From Dreissena polymorpha (Eukaryota; Mollusca; Bivalvia; Myida; Dreissenidae): a stretch of DNA of 64,000 bases. The notes under the pieces were generated by a model. It saw only the letters and a list, made by a program, of their open reading frames with translations, did no database searches and had not been told where the DNA came from. The stretch spans positions 77,619,821 to 77,683,820 of the forward strand of contig NC_068359.1 of NCBI RefSeq assembly GCF_020536995.1. The letters are read 5' to 3'. Below are positions 45,127 through 54,600 of the stretch, in pieces. Numbering within the stretch: the stretch's first letter is position 1; the number at the start of each line of letters is the position of its first letter. Made by a program: the position numbers and the translations under genes.

Positions 45127-46020
45127 TTAAATACGTAACATTAATTTTTTATAATATTCTTTGTCTATTACCGCTTGTCTCACCAGTTCATCTGCTATGT
45201 CTATGATTTCATTTTTTACTCCAGTATTACCTGCATTATAACTATTAACTCGTAATGTAAGCATTTCAACGAGTCTGTTTGGATCAGAAGGCATTAACGC
45301 TATTCCTTCTCCTTTTTTCTTGAATAAGTTCATTATTTTGGGTGTCTTTTTAGGTTTTAAATATTCTTCATAGATTGGTTTAATAATTTTTCTGTACTTT
45401 TCTCCTGAACTTGATTTAACCTTTCCCGTGTCAGGATTCACAATAGCATTGGTGTTTAGTAAAATTGTTTTGTAGGAGTCAATGTCTTGTGAAGTATATT
45501 TATCGGAATCAGGATATTTCGATGTTATTAGCTCCCAAAGTCCTTGGGTTCCATTATATTTTGTTTCTCCAACAATTATATCATCTCCAAATAGTTTTAC
45601 CTCTGAATCTCCAATATAAAAAGCGCCACCTTTATCATACAGTCCAAATGTTTTATCGGTTAATTGTTTGCCCGCCATCGATCTCAAGTATTCAGTTGCT
45701 ATTGAACCTAGTTCTATTAATGTTTCTTTCGGTCTTTTATCCTCTTCTGCTTGTATGCTTGGGTATTGAGGGAAAGTAATAGCATTTGGTGTTGTAGCTG
45801 CTAATGCTGCTGGCAGTGCTTGTATCGCACTTGACGTTGCTTCTTTTAACTCTCTTTGCGAATCGGTGATAGGTTTGTAAAGTTTTGTTAGTTCTATGTG
45901 TTGATCAATGTCTCCTAGCTTTTCAGATAAAGAGTCTTGACGAATTTTATTTCTTAACATAAGATACTCATGCACCATGGAGTCCCTTTTTTCCGGATCT
46001 GTTATCTTTAAAAACGACAT
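45127..46020 (-). CDS. Conserved Polinton protein of unknown function (DUF8207-like), 297 aa
   Basis: The central segment FGLYDKGGAFYIGDSEVKLF, followed by GTQGLWELITSKYPDSDKYT and a DSYKTILLNTNA stretch, is a pattern I associate with uncharacterised proteins widespread in arthropod and mollusc Polintons. The N-terminus is helical and charged; the C-terminus has GEGIALMPSDPNRLVEMLTL. No catalytic motif is evident. The role is unknown; the position among virion genes suggests a structural part. The DUF number is from memory and should be confirmed. Confidence 0.65.
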   Translation of the reverse strand: MSFLKITDPEKRDSMVHEYLMLRNKIRQDSLSEKLGDIDQHIELTKLYKPITDSQRELKEATSSAIQALPAALAATTPNAITFPQYPSIQAEEDKRPKETLIELGSIATEYLRSMAGKQLTDKTFGLYDKGGAFYIGDSEVKLFGDDIIVGETKYNGTQGLWELITSKYPDSDKYTSQDIDSYKTILLNTNAIVNPDTGKVKSSSGEKYRKIIKPIYEEYLKPKKTPKIMNLFKKKGEGIALMPSDPNRLVEMLTLRVNSYNAGNTGVKNEIIDIADELVRQAVIDKEYYKKLMLRI

Positions 46021-46046
46021 TTTTAAATAGAAATAATAATGTTTTT

Positions 46047-46240
46047 AGACGTGATTTGAGACGTAATTTTTGACATAATTTTTGACGTAATTTTTGACGT
46101 GAATTGAGACGTAATTTTTGACGTGAATTGAGACGTAATTTTTGACGTGAATTGAGACGTAATTTTTGACGTGAATTGAGACGTAATTTTTGACGTGAAT
46201 TGAGACGTAATTTTATACGTTAAAAATTACGTCGATTGAG
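46047..46240. repeat. 24-bp tandem repeat ACGTAATTTTTGACGTGAATTGAG, about 6-7 copies
   Basis: An array in the gap between two divergent-age ORFs of the Polinton. Each unit has two ACGT palindromes. The leftmost units are shortened. It ends about where the 228-aa gene stops, so it lies in the gap before the next gene's start and may be a promoter or replication-linked spacer. Confidence 0.85.
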
Positions 46241-46913
46241 AGGTGTTCGTCTGTTTTTCTTTCGATTTACTAAACGTGTTTTGAAACAACAAAATTGCAT
46301 CTTCACGTCCTTTCGCAATAAGGGACTGTTTTGTTTCCTCGTCTATACCTACTCTTATTTTAGATCTTATTTCTTCTTTCATCTGATTGAATTTGTTTAG
46401 TTCACTTAGAATCAGTGAGTATTCTTTATCGGAAATTTGATCGTCTGCCAATGCCGTTGATATAAGATCACTTATTGTGTTTAATTTTGCTTCTGCAAGT
46501 GTTTTAATTTTTTCGTGTTTTTCAGCTTTTATTAATAGCTTTTTATTGGTTTGACCTCCAATGATAGACAATAGTCCTATACCTATTGCAGCTCCCTCCA
46601 TTGCTATTGCAACTGGTGCCGCAATGATTGTGCTCAATACTCCTATCCCCGCCGCACCTAGCACCATTGAAGAAACAACAAGAGCGTTGTCCACTCCTGC
46701 TATAACTCTCACTCCTCTGTGATACTTTTTAGACAAGTTTGCACGCTTGTCTCTTTCTGTGGCAATTTCTTTTTGAATTTCGTTTATCTTTTGAAGCCTG
46801 TATGACTGAGCAGTTCCTTCATCGCTAGTCGGTTCTGGAGGAGCCGACGGAACGGCAACTGGTGGTAAAGATGGATATAATTTAGCAATACATTTTGACT
46901 CTTTGTACTCCAT
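46227..46913 (-). CDS. Conserved Polinton membrane protein, 228 aa
   Basis: The N-terminus is Pro-rich (LPPVAVPSAPPEPTSDEG). A charged helix follows, then two adjacent hydrophobic segments around residues 75-120 (VVSSMVLGAAGIGVLSTIIA and PVAIAMEGAAIGIGLLSIIG), then a helical tail with LAEAKLNTISDLISTAL and LNKFNQMKEEIR. I recognise this layout and the tail motifs from proteins found in many animal Polintons. No enzymatic motif is seen. A membrane-associated or virion-membrane role is inferred. Confidence 0.7.
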   Translation of the reverse strand: MEYKESKCIAKLYPSLPPVAVPSAPPEPTSDEGTAQSYRLQKINEIQKEIATERDKRANLSKKYHRGVRVIAGVDNALVVSSMVLGAAGIGVLSTIIAAPVAIAMEGAAIGIGLLSIIGGQTNKKLLIKAEKHEKIKTLAEAKLNTISDLISTALADDQISDKEYSLILSELNKFNQMKEEIRSKIRVGIDEETKQSLIAKGREDAILLFQNTFSKSKEKQTNTSQST

Positions 46914-46939
46914 TTTTATATTTGAAAAAAATATTTTTT

Positions 46940-47330
46940 AAAGCGACTGATGTGTAACAAAGCAAAAAGATTCACCTTCAACAATATCAACTGCAACGTC
47001 TAAGTTGTTGTTTTGAATTGTAACAATTATGTCGTCAACAGATTCAGCAATAATTCCATCATGTAAACTTCATCTCTTTTCCTTTAAACTTTGTTTGAGC
47101 GATACCGAACAAACACCTTGAACTAGCCGTAAACCTATTTTTAATTTAATAGGAAGTGCTTCTTTCGGTTTAATAGTGAGCGATTGCTGCATCGAAATAA
47201 TCCATTTACCATTCAGTTGTTTTGCAGGATGTGCAAGATTCTCGTGTGGCAGCCATTTAACTGACGCTGGTGTTGGTCGTTTATGCTTGTGAATAAATTT
47301 GTGAATTGGTGGCATACTATATCTTTGCAT
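46940..47330 (-). pseudogene. dUTPase-like remnant of the Polinton
   Basis: The open part (47330-47070, 86 aa) has IKPKEALPIKLKIGL-type residues, the spacing of a trimeric dUTPase core, and the following DNA down to about 46940 continues the resemblance. The region appears broken about once. dUTPases occur sporadically in large DNA viruses and some related elements. Confidence 0.4.
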
Positions 47331-47351
47331 TTTTATATATGTGAATATTTT

Positions 47352-47960
47352 TTATAAAAGCATTCCTAGTATTGGAATACTGCTAAATGGTGAATTCGGT
47401 CCTAGTAGCAATCCTGATCCTGCTCTCATGTACATTCCTTTTCCAGATTTAAGATACAGCCCCTGTCCTAACGAACTACCTTTCTTCCACGGAGCTAAAT
47501 ACAATCCTTTACCTGCTTGTATTACTTTACAACCGCTTCCGTTTTTCTTTAAATACAAAACACCCGATCCACTAATTTTGTCGATAACTTTACTACCGGC
47601 TGCGGCTCCAACGCCGGTTAGCAAACCGGTTGCAAGTCCTGGTAAAACGCTTGACATAAGAAACTTACCCGCGGTAGCCAACATCGGCAAAATAGCTCCA
47701 ATAAATCCCCCTTCAACTGTTTTGTTGTGTTCTATTTGTGTTTTTGACATTTTAATCGTCACTCCTTTACCACTTTGGTAAGCTTTTGTCATTTTGTTAA
47801 TCTGTGCTTGAGTGAGGGCTAGCACGTGTTCTCCAGATAAATCCTCGTGTGATAGGCGAATAGACACGGGAGCTCCTGATTGAATAGCTTTTTTGATTTT
47901 TTCTCTCTGACCTTCGCTAATATTTACTGGTACATTTACGAAACGACTCATTTTATACAT
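47352..47960 (-). CDS. pX/pVI-like minor virion protein of Polintons, 202 aa
   Basis: The N-terminal half has two copies of a motif, ISEGQREKIKKAIQSGAPVSI and LTQAQINKMTKAYQSGKGVTI. A hydrophobic, Ala/Gly-rich stretch (residues about 90-130) follows. The tail is Gly-rich with repeated GKGLYLAPWK / GQGLYLKSGKG / GKGMYMRAG units. The 'GEGLYLKP'-type tail is common in small Polinton virion proteins. The ATG at residue 4 (47951), right after TATAAA, is the likelier start. A minor capsid or membrane-active role is inferred. Confidence 0.7.
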   Translation of the reverse strand: MYKMSRFVNVPVNISEGQREKIKKAIQSGAPVSIRLSHEDLSGEHVLALTQAQINKMTKAYQSGKGVTIKMSKTQIEHNKTVEGGFIGAILPMLATAGKFLMSSVLPGLATGLLTGVGAAAGSKVIDKISGSGVLYLKKNGSGCKVIQAGKGLYLAPWKKGSSLGQGLYLKSGKGMYMRAGSGLLLGPNSPFSSIPILGMLL

Positions 47961-47979
47961 GATATAAAAAAAAACTTTT

Positions 47980-48771
47980 TTACTTTTCTTTTATATGAAA
48001 TTTAATAAAAATATTTTCACCACGCATATTTATAAGTTTTCCGTTCTGGTCAATGAGTTTTGTCTCAATTGACGAAATTGTCGACAAATTAACAGGTAAA
48101 TAAACCAAATTAGCTGGTGTTTCCATAATTTTATACCCAGGTCCAACCGAAGGGAAAAAGCTGTATATTACGTTTTCAGTCGAATTGTTAACATATGATG
48201 AGCTAATTATATCACTAGTTACTTTCAAGCTACTAATACTTAATATTTCGACAATATTTTCAGCCTCATTATATCCTGATGAGTATATTTTAGCATTAAA
48301 ACCCAATAACGATCTTATAGAGTTTGCAGGTGTAAAGTCTATTTTATACTTTGGTGCTATATTTAGTACTGTTCTGAGTGTGTTGTCGTTCGGCTCTAGG
48401 GTTATATTGTACTCGTCCGTGTCAGATTTGTAATGATTATTCTCCTTCATTATTCGTTGAATGTAATCGCCTATATCATCCAATTCGTATGAACCTTCGG
48501 GAATATTTATATCAACATAATTTTTTCCGTCGTTAGGGCTATAGCGAAAGTTATTGTTTGAAGAGTCTATATTTGGAAATGAATAGTAGGTCTCCAAACT
48601 AACTAGGGCCATTTCATATGTTTTGTCTACATCTAGTTGAATTGGGGGTCCTAAAGAAGTACAAATTCTTGAGCTATTACCCTGCAATATAATATAAAAA
48701 GAATTTTTCGGACTGGTATTAATTCTAATTTGTTTTATTTCCGTCAACATTTGTTCTAGTACTCGTTCCAT
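47980..48771 (-). CDS. mCP: Penton-like minor capsid protein (single jelly roll), 263 aa
   Basis: Beta-rich with few charged clusters; motifs such as YEMALVSLETYYSFPNI, PEGSYELDDIGDYIQRI and RSLLGFNAKIY are characteristic of the Polinton minor capsid/penton family as I know it. It lies between the packaging ATPase and the Gly-rich virion gene, the usual company. The start is preceded by TATATATAAA-ATG. It would occupy the fivefold vertices of the capsid. Confidence 0.8.
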   Translation of the reverse strand: MERVLEQMLTEIKQIRINTSPKNSFYIILQGNSSRICTSLGPPIQLDVDKTYEMALVSLETYYSFPNIDSSNNNFRYSPNDGKNYVDINIPEGSYELDDIGDYIQRIMKENNHYKSDTDEYNITLEPNDNTLRTVLNIAPKYKIDFTPANSIRSLLGFNAKIYSSGYNEAENIVEILSISSLKVTSDIISSSYVNNSTENVIYSFFPSVGPGYKIMETPANLVYLPVNLSTISSIETKLIDQNGKLINMRGENIFIKFHIKEK

Positions 48772-48788
48772 TTTATATATATTTTTTT

Positions 48789-49565
48789 TTATTGAGGTAT
48801 GTAGAAATAGTCAAATCCTGATCTATACTTACCATTATTTTTTTTACTAGTAAGATCTATAACAGCAAATCCATGAGGGCGGTCCCAGGCTACTTTACAA
48901 AAATTTCTAAATTCTTCTTTTGACATATCAGTTGAAACGTGATCGTAGTAGATGTGATTAATATTTTTCATGTCCTGTGGAAACAAACACATAAAGTTTG
49001 TATTTTCACGTATTGTTTGTCTTGGAAGTTTAAAGTAGTTTTGTGCGAGATAAAAGCAGTCTACATTGCTGTGGCGTCCTCTTATGTAATAAGTTTCACA
49101 TTTGTTTTGTTTTTCCAACTGAAGGTCGTCAACAATCATTAAATTCTTTTTAGAGCTATTCAAGTCTCTAGGATCAGGTACATCATCAGACGTTTCAAAA
49201 AACTTACATTCAATATCAGCTGGCTTATCTAAACTTTTAGCAATTAATTCAACAAAAAGAGCTGGTGAAACGCCATTCTCTATTATATAGTCTTGTTTGG
49301 CAAACAATTTCAGAATCTCTTCTTTAGACAGCTTTTCTTCAAACGCTTTCTTAATAATTCTGTACTCCGGCTGAAATAGCGACTTGCCAAAAACTTGCAA
49401 GTTGTTGTAGTCTAACCATCCTGGTCGTAGTAAAAGGTTTAACAATAGTATAGTTTTTCCGCATCCGCTTTTACCAATAATAAGACCTCGTATTGATCTC
49501 GGTAAAAGTCTACTGTTGCATCTTTTTGAAATATCATCATTCCACGAAAGATCTGTAACTTCCAT
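48789..49565 (-). CDS. ATP: FtsK/HerA-type genome-packaging ATPase, 258 aa
   Basis: Walker A is GKSGCGKT at residues 31-38 and Walker B is NLMIVDDLQ at 141-149. A downstream sensor-like HSNVDCFYLAQNYFKLPRQT and an Arg in the REN segment match the A32-like packaging ATPases of Polintons and large DNA viruses. The length is typical (about 250). It would pump DNA into the capsid. The gene starts back to back with the plus-strand PLA2-like gene, the two starts being only about 30 bp apart, so they share a divergent promoter region. Confidence 0.9.
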   Translation of the reverse strand: MEVTDLSWNDDISKRCNSRLLPRSIRGLIIGKSGCGKTILLLNLLLRPGWLDYNNLQVFGKSLFQPEYRIIKKAFEEKLSKEEILKLFAKQDYIIENGVSPALFVELIAKSLDKPADIECKFFETSDDVPDPRDLNSSKKNLMIVDDLQLEKQNKCETYYIRGRHSNVDCFYLAQNYFKLPRQTIRENTNFMCLFPQDMKNINHIYYDHVSTDMSKEEFRNFCKVAWDRPHGFAVIDLTSKKNNGKYRSGFDYFYIPQ

Positions 49566-49596
49566 TTTTAAATATAAATTATTTTTTCATAAAAAA

Positions 49597-50139
49597 ATGT
49601 ATTGTGTAAAGTGCAAAAGCAAAACTGAAACGGTTGATGTAAAAAATGTTGTCAGTAAGAACAATAAACCAATGCTTCGCGGAAAGTGCTCCGTTTGCGG
49701 TTGTGTTAAAACACAGTTTGTAAAAATGCATACTAAAACTGGCGGAGACTTGGTTTCGACGTTGAATAAGGTGACGAGTAAAGTCAAGCTTCCGTGGGCT
49801 AAATTTCCCGGTGAAATGCATATTCCAGGAATGAACTTTGCAGGACCTGGAACTAATTTAAACGAGAGATTAACTTCAACTGGCGCATATAAAGACTGGA
49901 GTAAACCAGTTGATCGAGTTGATAATGCCGCATACCTTCATGATTTAGCTTACCAACACTTTCCAGATACAGCAGGTAGAAACGTAGCTGATCAAATTAT
50001 GCTTGAACAAATGGATGCTATTAAAGACCCAACACTCCGTGAAAAAATTGAGCGTAGTATAATAAAGCCGATAATATCTACCAAGGCAAAGTTTGGGTTG
50101 GGTTATAATGGGAAAAAAAAGTCGTGGCTAAAGAAATAA
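49597..50139 (+). CDS. Zinc-ribbon plus phospholipase A2-like protein, 180 aa
   Basis: I chose the ATG at 49597, after TAAAAAA, over the upstream one at 49516, which lies inside the divergent ATPase gene. Residues 1-45 hold CVKCK...KCSVCGC, a zinc-ribbon like that of DUF5679 proteins. Residues of about 70-140 hold PGMNFAGPGTNL and DNAAYLHDLAYQHFPD, the calcium-loop (GPG) and His-Asp (HDLAY) pattern of parvovirus VP1-type PLA2 domains. In parvoviruses this activity helps endosomal escape; a similar entry role is inferred. The last bases overlap the integrase gene by 16 bp. Confidence 0.8.
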   Translation: MYCVKCKSKTETVDVKNVVSKNNKPMLRGKCSVCGCVKTQFVKMHTKTGGDLVSTLNKVTSKVKLPWAKFPGEMHIPGMNFAGPGTNLNERLTSTGAYKDWSKPVDRVDNAAYLHDLAYQHFPDTAGRNVADQIMLEQMDAIKDPTLREKIERSIIKPIISTKAKFGLGYNGKKKSWLKK

Positions 50140-51050
50140 AATGGTCTGATCAGCTCGCAGTCGAACTGCATAGACCCGTTGTAAAACGTTTTAGAAAAAG
50201 AATAGTCGTTGCCCATGGCATTGATAACATATGGGCTGCGGATTTAGTTGACATGCAAGCTTTTGCTAAGTTTAATAATGGTGTAAAATACTTGCTAACA
50301 GTTATTGATGTATTTTCAAAATATGGATGGATTGTTCCATTAAAGAGTAAAACCGGAGTTGAGGTTGCTGAAGCATTTAACAAAATATTTAAAAACAGAC
50401 AACCTCAAAAGTTGTGGGTCGATAAAGGAAAGGAGTTCTACAATAAAAACGTTATGGCGTTGGGAGTCGAGTTGTATTCCACAGAAAACGAAGAGAAAAG
50501 TTCCGTGGTAGAGCGATGGAACAGAACAATGAAGGAAAAAATGTTCAAATACTTTTCAGCCAACTCTACCAAAAAATATGTTGATGTCTTAGATGAAATG
50601 GTCAATGACTATAACAACACAAAGCATTCATCAATCAAAATGACACCTGATGATGCTAGTGATAAAAAAAATGAAAGTGTTGTTTGGGTAAATTTGTACT
50701 CCAAACACCCACAAAAGTACGGTAAGCCAATATTTGAAGTCGGCGATAAGGTAAGAATAACTAAGAAAAAGGGAATATTTGAAAAAGGATATACACCGAG
50801 ATGGACTGAGGAGGTGTTTACAGTGTCACAAGTTCAATATACAGATCCGCCAACGTATAAAATCACTGATTACAATGATGAGGAAATACAGGGTACGTTT
50901 TATGAACAAGAACTTCAAAAAACAAGTCAAGAAGTATATAGAATAGAAAAAGTTATTAGAAAACGCGGGGACAAGTCGTTAGTCAAGTGGCTTGGATATC
51001 CCGAATCGTTTAATTCATGGGTTGACAATAAAAACCTAATAGATTTATAA
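50124..51050 (+). CDS. INT: Retroviral-type integrase with C-terminal chromodomain, 308 aa
   Basis: The DDE core is visible: Asp in IWAADLVDMQ (about 40-43), Asp in LWVDKGKEF (100), and Glu in SSVVERWNRT (130), within an RVE fold also marked by YLLTVIDVFSKYGW. A basic SH3-like part (VGDKVRITKKKGIFEKGYTP) follows. The C-terminus, about 269-308 (YRIEKVIRKRGDKSLVKWLGY...SWV), is a chromodomain, which may guide insertion to chromatin. No separate N-terminal HHCC finger is present in this frame. It overlaps the PLA2-like gene slightly and is co-directional with it. Confidence 0.92.
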   Translation: MAKEIKWSDQLAVELHRPVVKRFRKRIVVAHGIDNIWAADLVDMQAFAKFNNGVKYLLTVIDVFSKYGWIVPLKSKTGVEVAEAFNKIFKNRQPQKLWVDKGKEFYNKNVMALGVELYSTENEEKSSVVERWNRTMKEKMFKYFSANSTKKYVDVLDEMVNDYNNTKHSSIKMTPDDASDKKNESVVWVNLYSKHPQKYGKPIFEVGDKVRITKKKGIFEKGYTPRWTEEVFTVSQVQYTDPPTYKITDYNDEEIQGTFYEQELQKTSQEVYRIEKVIRKRGDKSLVKWLGYPESFNSWVDNKNLIDL

Positions 51051-51090
51051 TAGTCATTTTCATACCCAAGTGAGGGTTTGGAAATGGACC

Positions 51091-51303
51091 TTAATCCTTT
51101 TTAAAATCTACTAAATCCATAACACGTTCATCATAAATCCAACTGTTTTTAACAAATGTATGGCTTTTGCATTTTTTGCAATTAAATAATTTTTGTGTAA
51201 ATTTTAAGTCTTGTAAAAATTTATTTAGATGCACCTTTGGTGGTGGATTTTCAATTTGCTGAATACGCCGTTGAATCAATTCTTGTACCGTTTTGTCATC
51301 CAA
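51091..51303 (-). CDS. Small CxxC ORF at the right end of the Polinton, about 70 aa
   Basis: The hydrophilic product has NCKKCKSHTFVKN, a half zinc-binding knuckle, and an acidic tail. A TATATAAA box lies just upstream as in other genes of the element. The exact start is uncertain. It converges with the integrase gene, with 40 bp between their stops. The function is unknown; small CxxC proteins at Polinton ends are common. Confidence 0.5.
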   Translation of the reverse strand: MDDKTVQELIQRRIQQIENPPPKVHLNKFLQDLKFTQKLFNCKKCKSHTFVKNSWIYDERVMDLVDFKKD

Positions 51304-51362
51304 TTTATATAGTAAAAAAATACTTAAGTCATTTTTATTTTATTTTTTATTTTTGTAAAATG

Positions 51363-51601
51363 CACGAATAATGGTAGTGGTCAAAAGTCCTCGAGCCGCC
51401 GCGTTTGCGAATGGGATGCCGCCCTGAAATATGAAAAAGATATTATACATTTATATATATATAGAATTTCCTGAGGGATATATAATATCTTGAAAAAGAT
51501 ATTATACATTTATATATAGAATTGCCTGGGACACGGATGGGAAACGGATGGGAAACGGATGGGAAACGGTTCTGTCCCAGAAGCCTAATTTTCCCTCTAC
51601 T
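51363..51601 (-). repeat. Polinton right terminal inverted repeat (239 bp)
   Basis: The reverse complement of 36350-36588; by eye I found no difference. The outer end is CTAATTTTCCCTCTACT. Confidence 0.92.
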
Positions 51602-51607
51602 CGAACG
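51602..51607. repeat. Target-site duplication, right (CGAACG)
   Basis: Matches the left copy at 36344-36349 exactly. Confidence 0.9.
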
Positions 51608-54600
51608 TCCTATGATGTTTCAATTACTATTAATTTCTTAAATCGTGTACGAGCAATATTCATGGTTTTCAACATTCTATGATATCAATATCTGTAAACA
51701 AAGCCATACTTGAACAAGCTAAACCGAAGCTAATGAGTTCTTAAATTAGTCTTCATATTTAATCGCGTGTTCTGCGTTATATATGTCACTATAATACAAT
51801 TGCGATTGTGTAGCCACAATAACACGCCGCGTTATCATTTTCGGTCAACGGTATTGCAAAATGAACTATATTTTTATTTTTATGAATTCATACATTTATG
51901 TTATTATATCAGATTGTGCTTTTTAAAGCTTACTATCTTGATAAAAAAAATCGTGATTTACAACTGAGAATAAATCTTTGATGTTATTGTTTTTATATAA
52001 ATCGTGTTGATAAATATTTGATACCCGGCCTAGTCAAATATCATATATATTCACACATATGGCCAGTTACGGGGTCTCTGATTTAGAAATAGGATATGGG
52101 GTTCCCAGTTTAAATACATGTATCTCCATACCCTTTTTTATCCGATATAAGCACGGATTAAGATATATAGGGTACATAATATATTATGTACGTCATTTAT
52201 TTAACGTCTTATACAAGAAAATATATAGCGACATTAATTGCGAGGTTTATAAAATTTCAATTTCAGACGTGATTGTGGTTTTCGATTTAAGACCTTATCG
52301 TGACATTTGGTTGCATTACCTCCCCTACACCCTCCTCATAGTAATTAAAGGTTATATTGACCTCGTAAGTATCGTCTGAAAACTACCGAGACCGCGTAAC
52401 TGGCACTATATATATATAGGTTGTATATTTAAAATACTAAGTGCAATACATTTCTACATAGTTCTAAGAATGATAATCAAGTCCCTTATTAAGTTGGAAT
52501 AAGGAACAAGGAACTGGTTCCTTATTCCTTATTCAAATCGATTAAGGAACTGGAATGTTCTTTCTATAAATTATCAATAAAAATGAACCAACGAGACGAA
52601 TACATCAACGAAAATTATGGTAAATGTAGGTCGGGTATAAAAATAATAATTGCAGTACATTTGCAGTACATTTCTACTTTGTTTTATTTAATGATAACAT
52701 AGTTCCTTATTCGGTTTGAAAAAGGAAGTGACATTTTCTTACTTAACAGATTAATCAATATAAATACAGTTTCTTTTAGTTCTCTTTTGTAATGATAATC
52801 CAGTGCCTGTTTCGTGGCTGAACAAGAAAAACGTAACATGTTGCACTATCTAATAAATATGATTGATAACCACCGGTAAGAGCGCCATTGTGTGGGTTAC
52901 CACGACTATTAATCGTGCACCCATGTTCAAGGTCGCCGTATGTAACGAAAGCATTCTAGAGCGACAAACTATATTTTATTCTCCAGAAACCTTCTTGTTT
53001 ACATGTGATTATTTCGCCAATATCATGTACAGCATATAACAAATAACTATGCTAATTTTAAACAACTTTATTTTTACCCAATATTGCAATACAGACTGTG
53101 TTAACGCCTTTGATGTTTATATTGTGGCGTTGCTTGTAAATCCCGCTATGCTTATGTGAGAAATAATTAAATCAGGTGTATTACTCACAATGGCATAACA
53201 CTTTATTTACTAGTTAAAGCCTATTTTAGCCCTATGACATTGATAGCGTTAAGCTTAAAGAGGCACTCAAATCAAATTTATGGGGAAAATTAGAGCTTTG
53301 TGTTGAATGTTAACGCTGAAGTCCGTATATTTTCACGGTATTTGATATTACAATTATCTTTGTTAATGTTAAGAATTTAACATAATTTAAACAACGTTTA
53401 CCTTAATCAGATATAACCAAAATCAAATAATGCAATGAGCGGAGAAATAAGACAAAATGGTCAAATTATTACTATACTTTGTGTCAAGACATTCTCCTAG
53501 AATGACTTCACAAAATGTTGACTCCGTATACATTATACGAAGGTAAATATTACCTGAATATAATGTCTATCTCGCATTAAATGACATTAAATACGCACCG
53601 TAGCAAATAAGTGCATAACGTACATAACGAAAAGTGTTCATATATTCTATAAAGTGTAATTTGTGGTTGGAATTGACATCAACACAGCAGTTTTATTGCC
53701 GCATTTCATAAATGGACCTTACCCTTCTGCTTCAAAATTTAATTCAAACACACCTACCTGTATTAGCATTTATGATTAACCAATTAAATTTGTGACATTC
53801 AGTACAAACTTTTTAAACAATACTCGTTTTTTTTCAAACGAGAAAGAACACAATAATCGTTGTAGATAATAATAAACGATACTGCATTTAAACGTTATGG
53901 TTTTTATATATATTTTTGGCTATATATTTTTCATATGATGTTAACCAAAGGTCTAAATTAATATAATTAATTTGACATTTATATTTATAAGTTAATTATT
54001 GATGCACGAATTTGGTTAAGTTATTAAAGCCAAAAATGACCACCAAATCGTTTATAAGGTCTATTTACTCCTCCGAATCCGTATCGGAAGCGACACTTGC
54101 AGTCCACGAAATACCAATCGTGGTTTCAACAGCCAGAGCAGTCGTCGGCAGCAGCGCACATCGCGAGGGCTGAACAACCTTGATTATGAGTGTGCCAAGG
54201 TGTTCACACATAACATTTCAGTCCACTAAAGATGCCAGTTATGATAATGATGACACTTATGACCATATATCAATACAAGCATAAGATAAGAAATGCGCTA
54301 CAATAAATGTTTAATGTGCAAAATGTATAAAGTAAAAATATTCTCATAGTTTACTGTTAACAAAAGTGAATTTTAAATGGAATGTTTTTGTGTTTGTGGA
54401 AAGGCGACCGTGTCACTTTATGCCTCGGAATAAGCAAGAGCATGATTAGTTATTGGATTATGATATTTGTATTTACTGTTAATATAACGCCTGGGAACAC
54501 AATGTTAATTCATTGATCAACTTTTTTCTTATTATGCACGTATACTCATTAGAAATGGAATTATTACGCGTGCAGGACATATCAAACCACTACAACAAGT

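Larger units (their letters stand above)
36350..51601. mobile_element. Polinton/Maverick (adintovirus-like) element, 15,252 bp, nearly whole
   Basis: The ends are AG...CT within 239-bp inverted repeats that read as identical by eye, flanked by a matching 6-bp target duplication. It carries the family's core set: chromodomain integrase, protein-primed DNA polymerase B, packaging ATPase, adenain-like protease, double- and single-jelly-roll capsid proteins, and accessory virion-type genes. Most genes read leftwards; the PLA2-like and integrase genes at the right end read rightwards. It looks nearly whole, with about one or two breaks. Identical terminal repeats and an exact target duplication imply a recent insertion. 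It inserted in the spacer between receptor copies. Confidence 0.93.

Noticed and set aside
51363-51601. Terminal repeats considered as LTRs of a retroelement
   Set aside because: They are inverted, not direct, end in AG...CT, and enclose polymerase B and capsid genes; this is a Polinton, not an LTR element.
52059-52379. 106-codon plus-strand frame
   Set aside because: AT-rich with no recognisable domain, splice context or homologue within the window.
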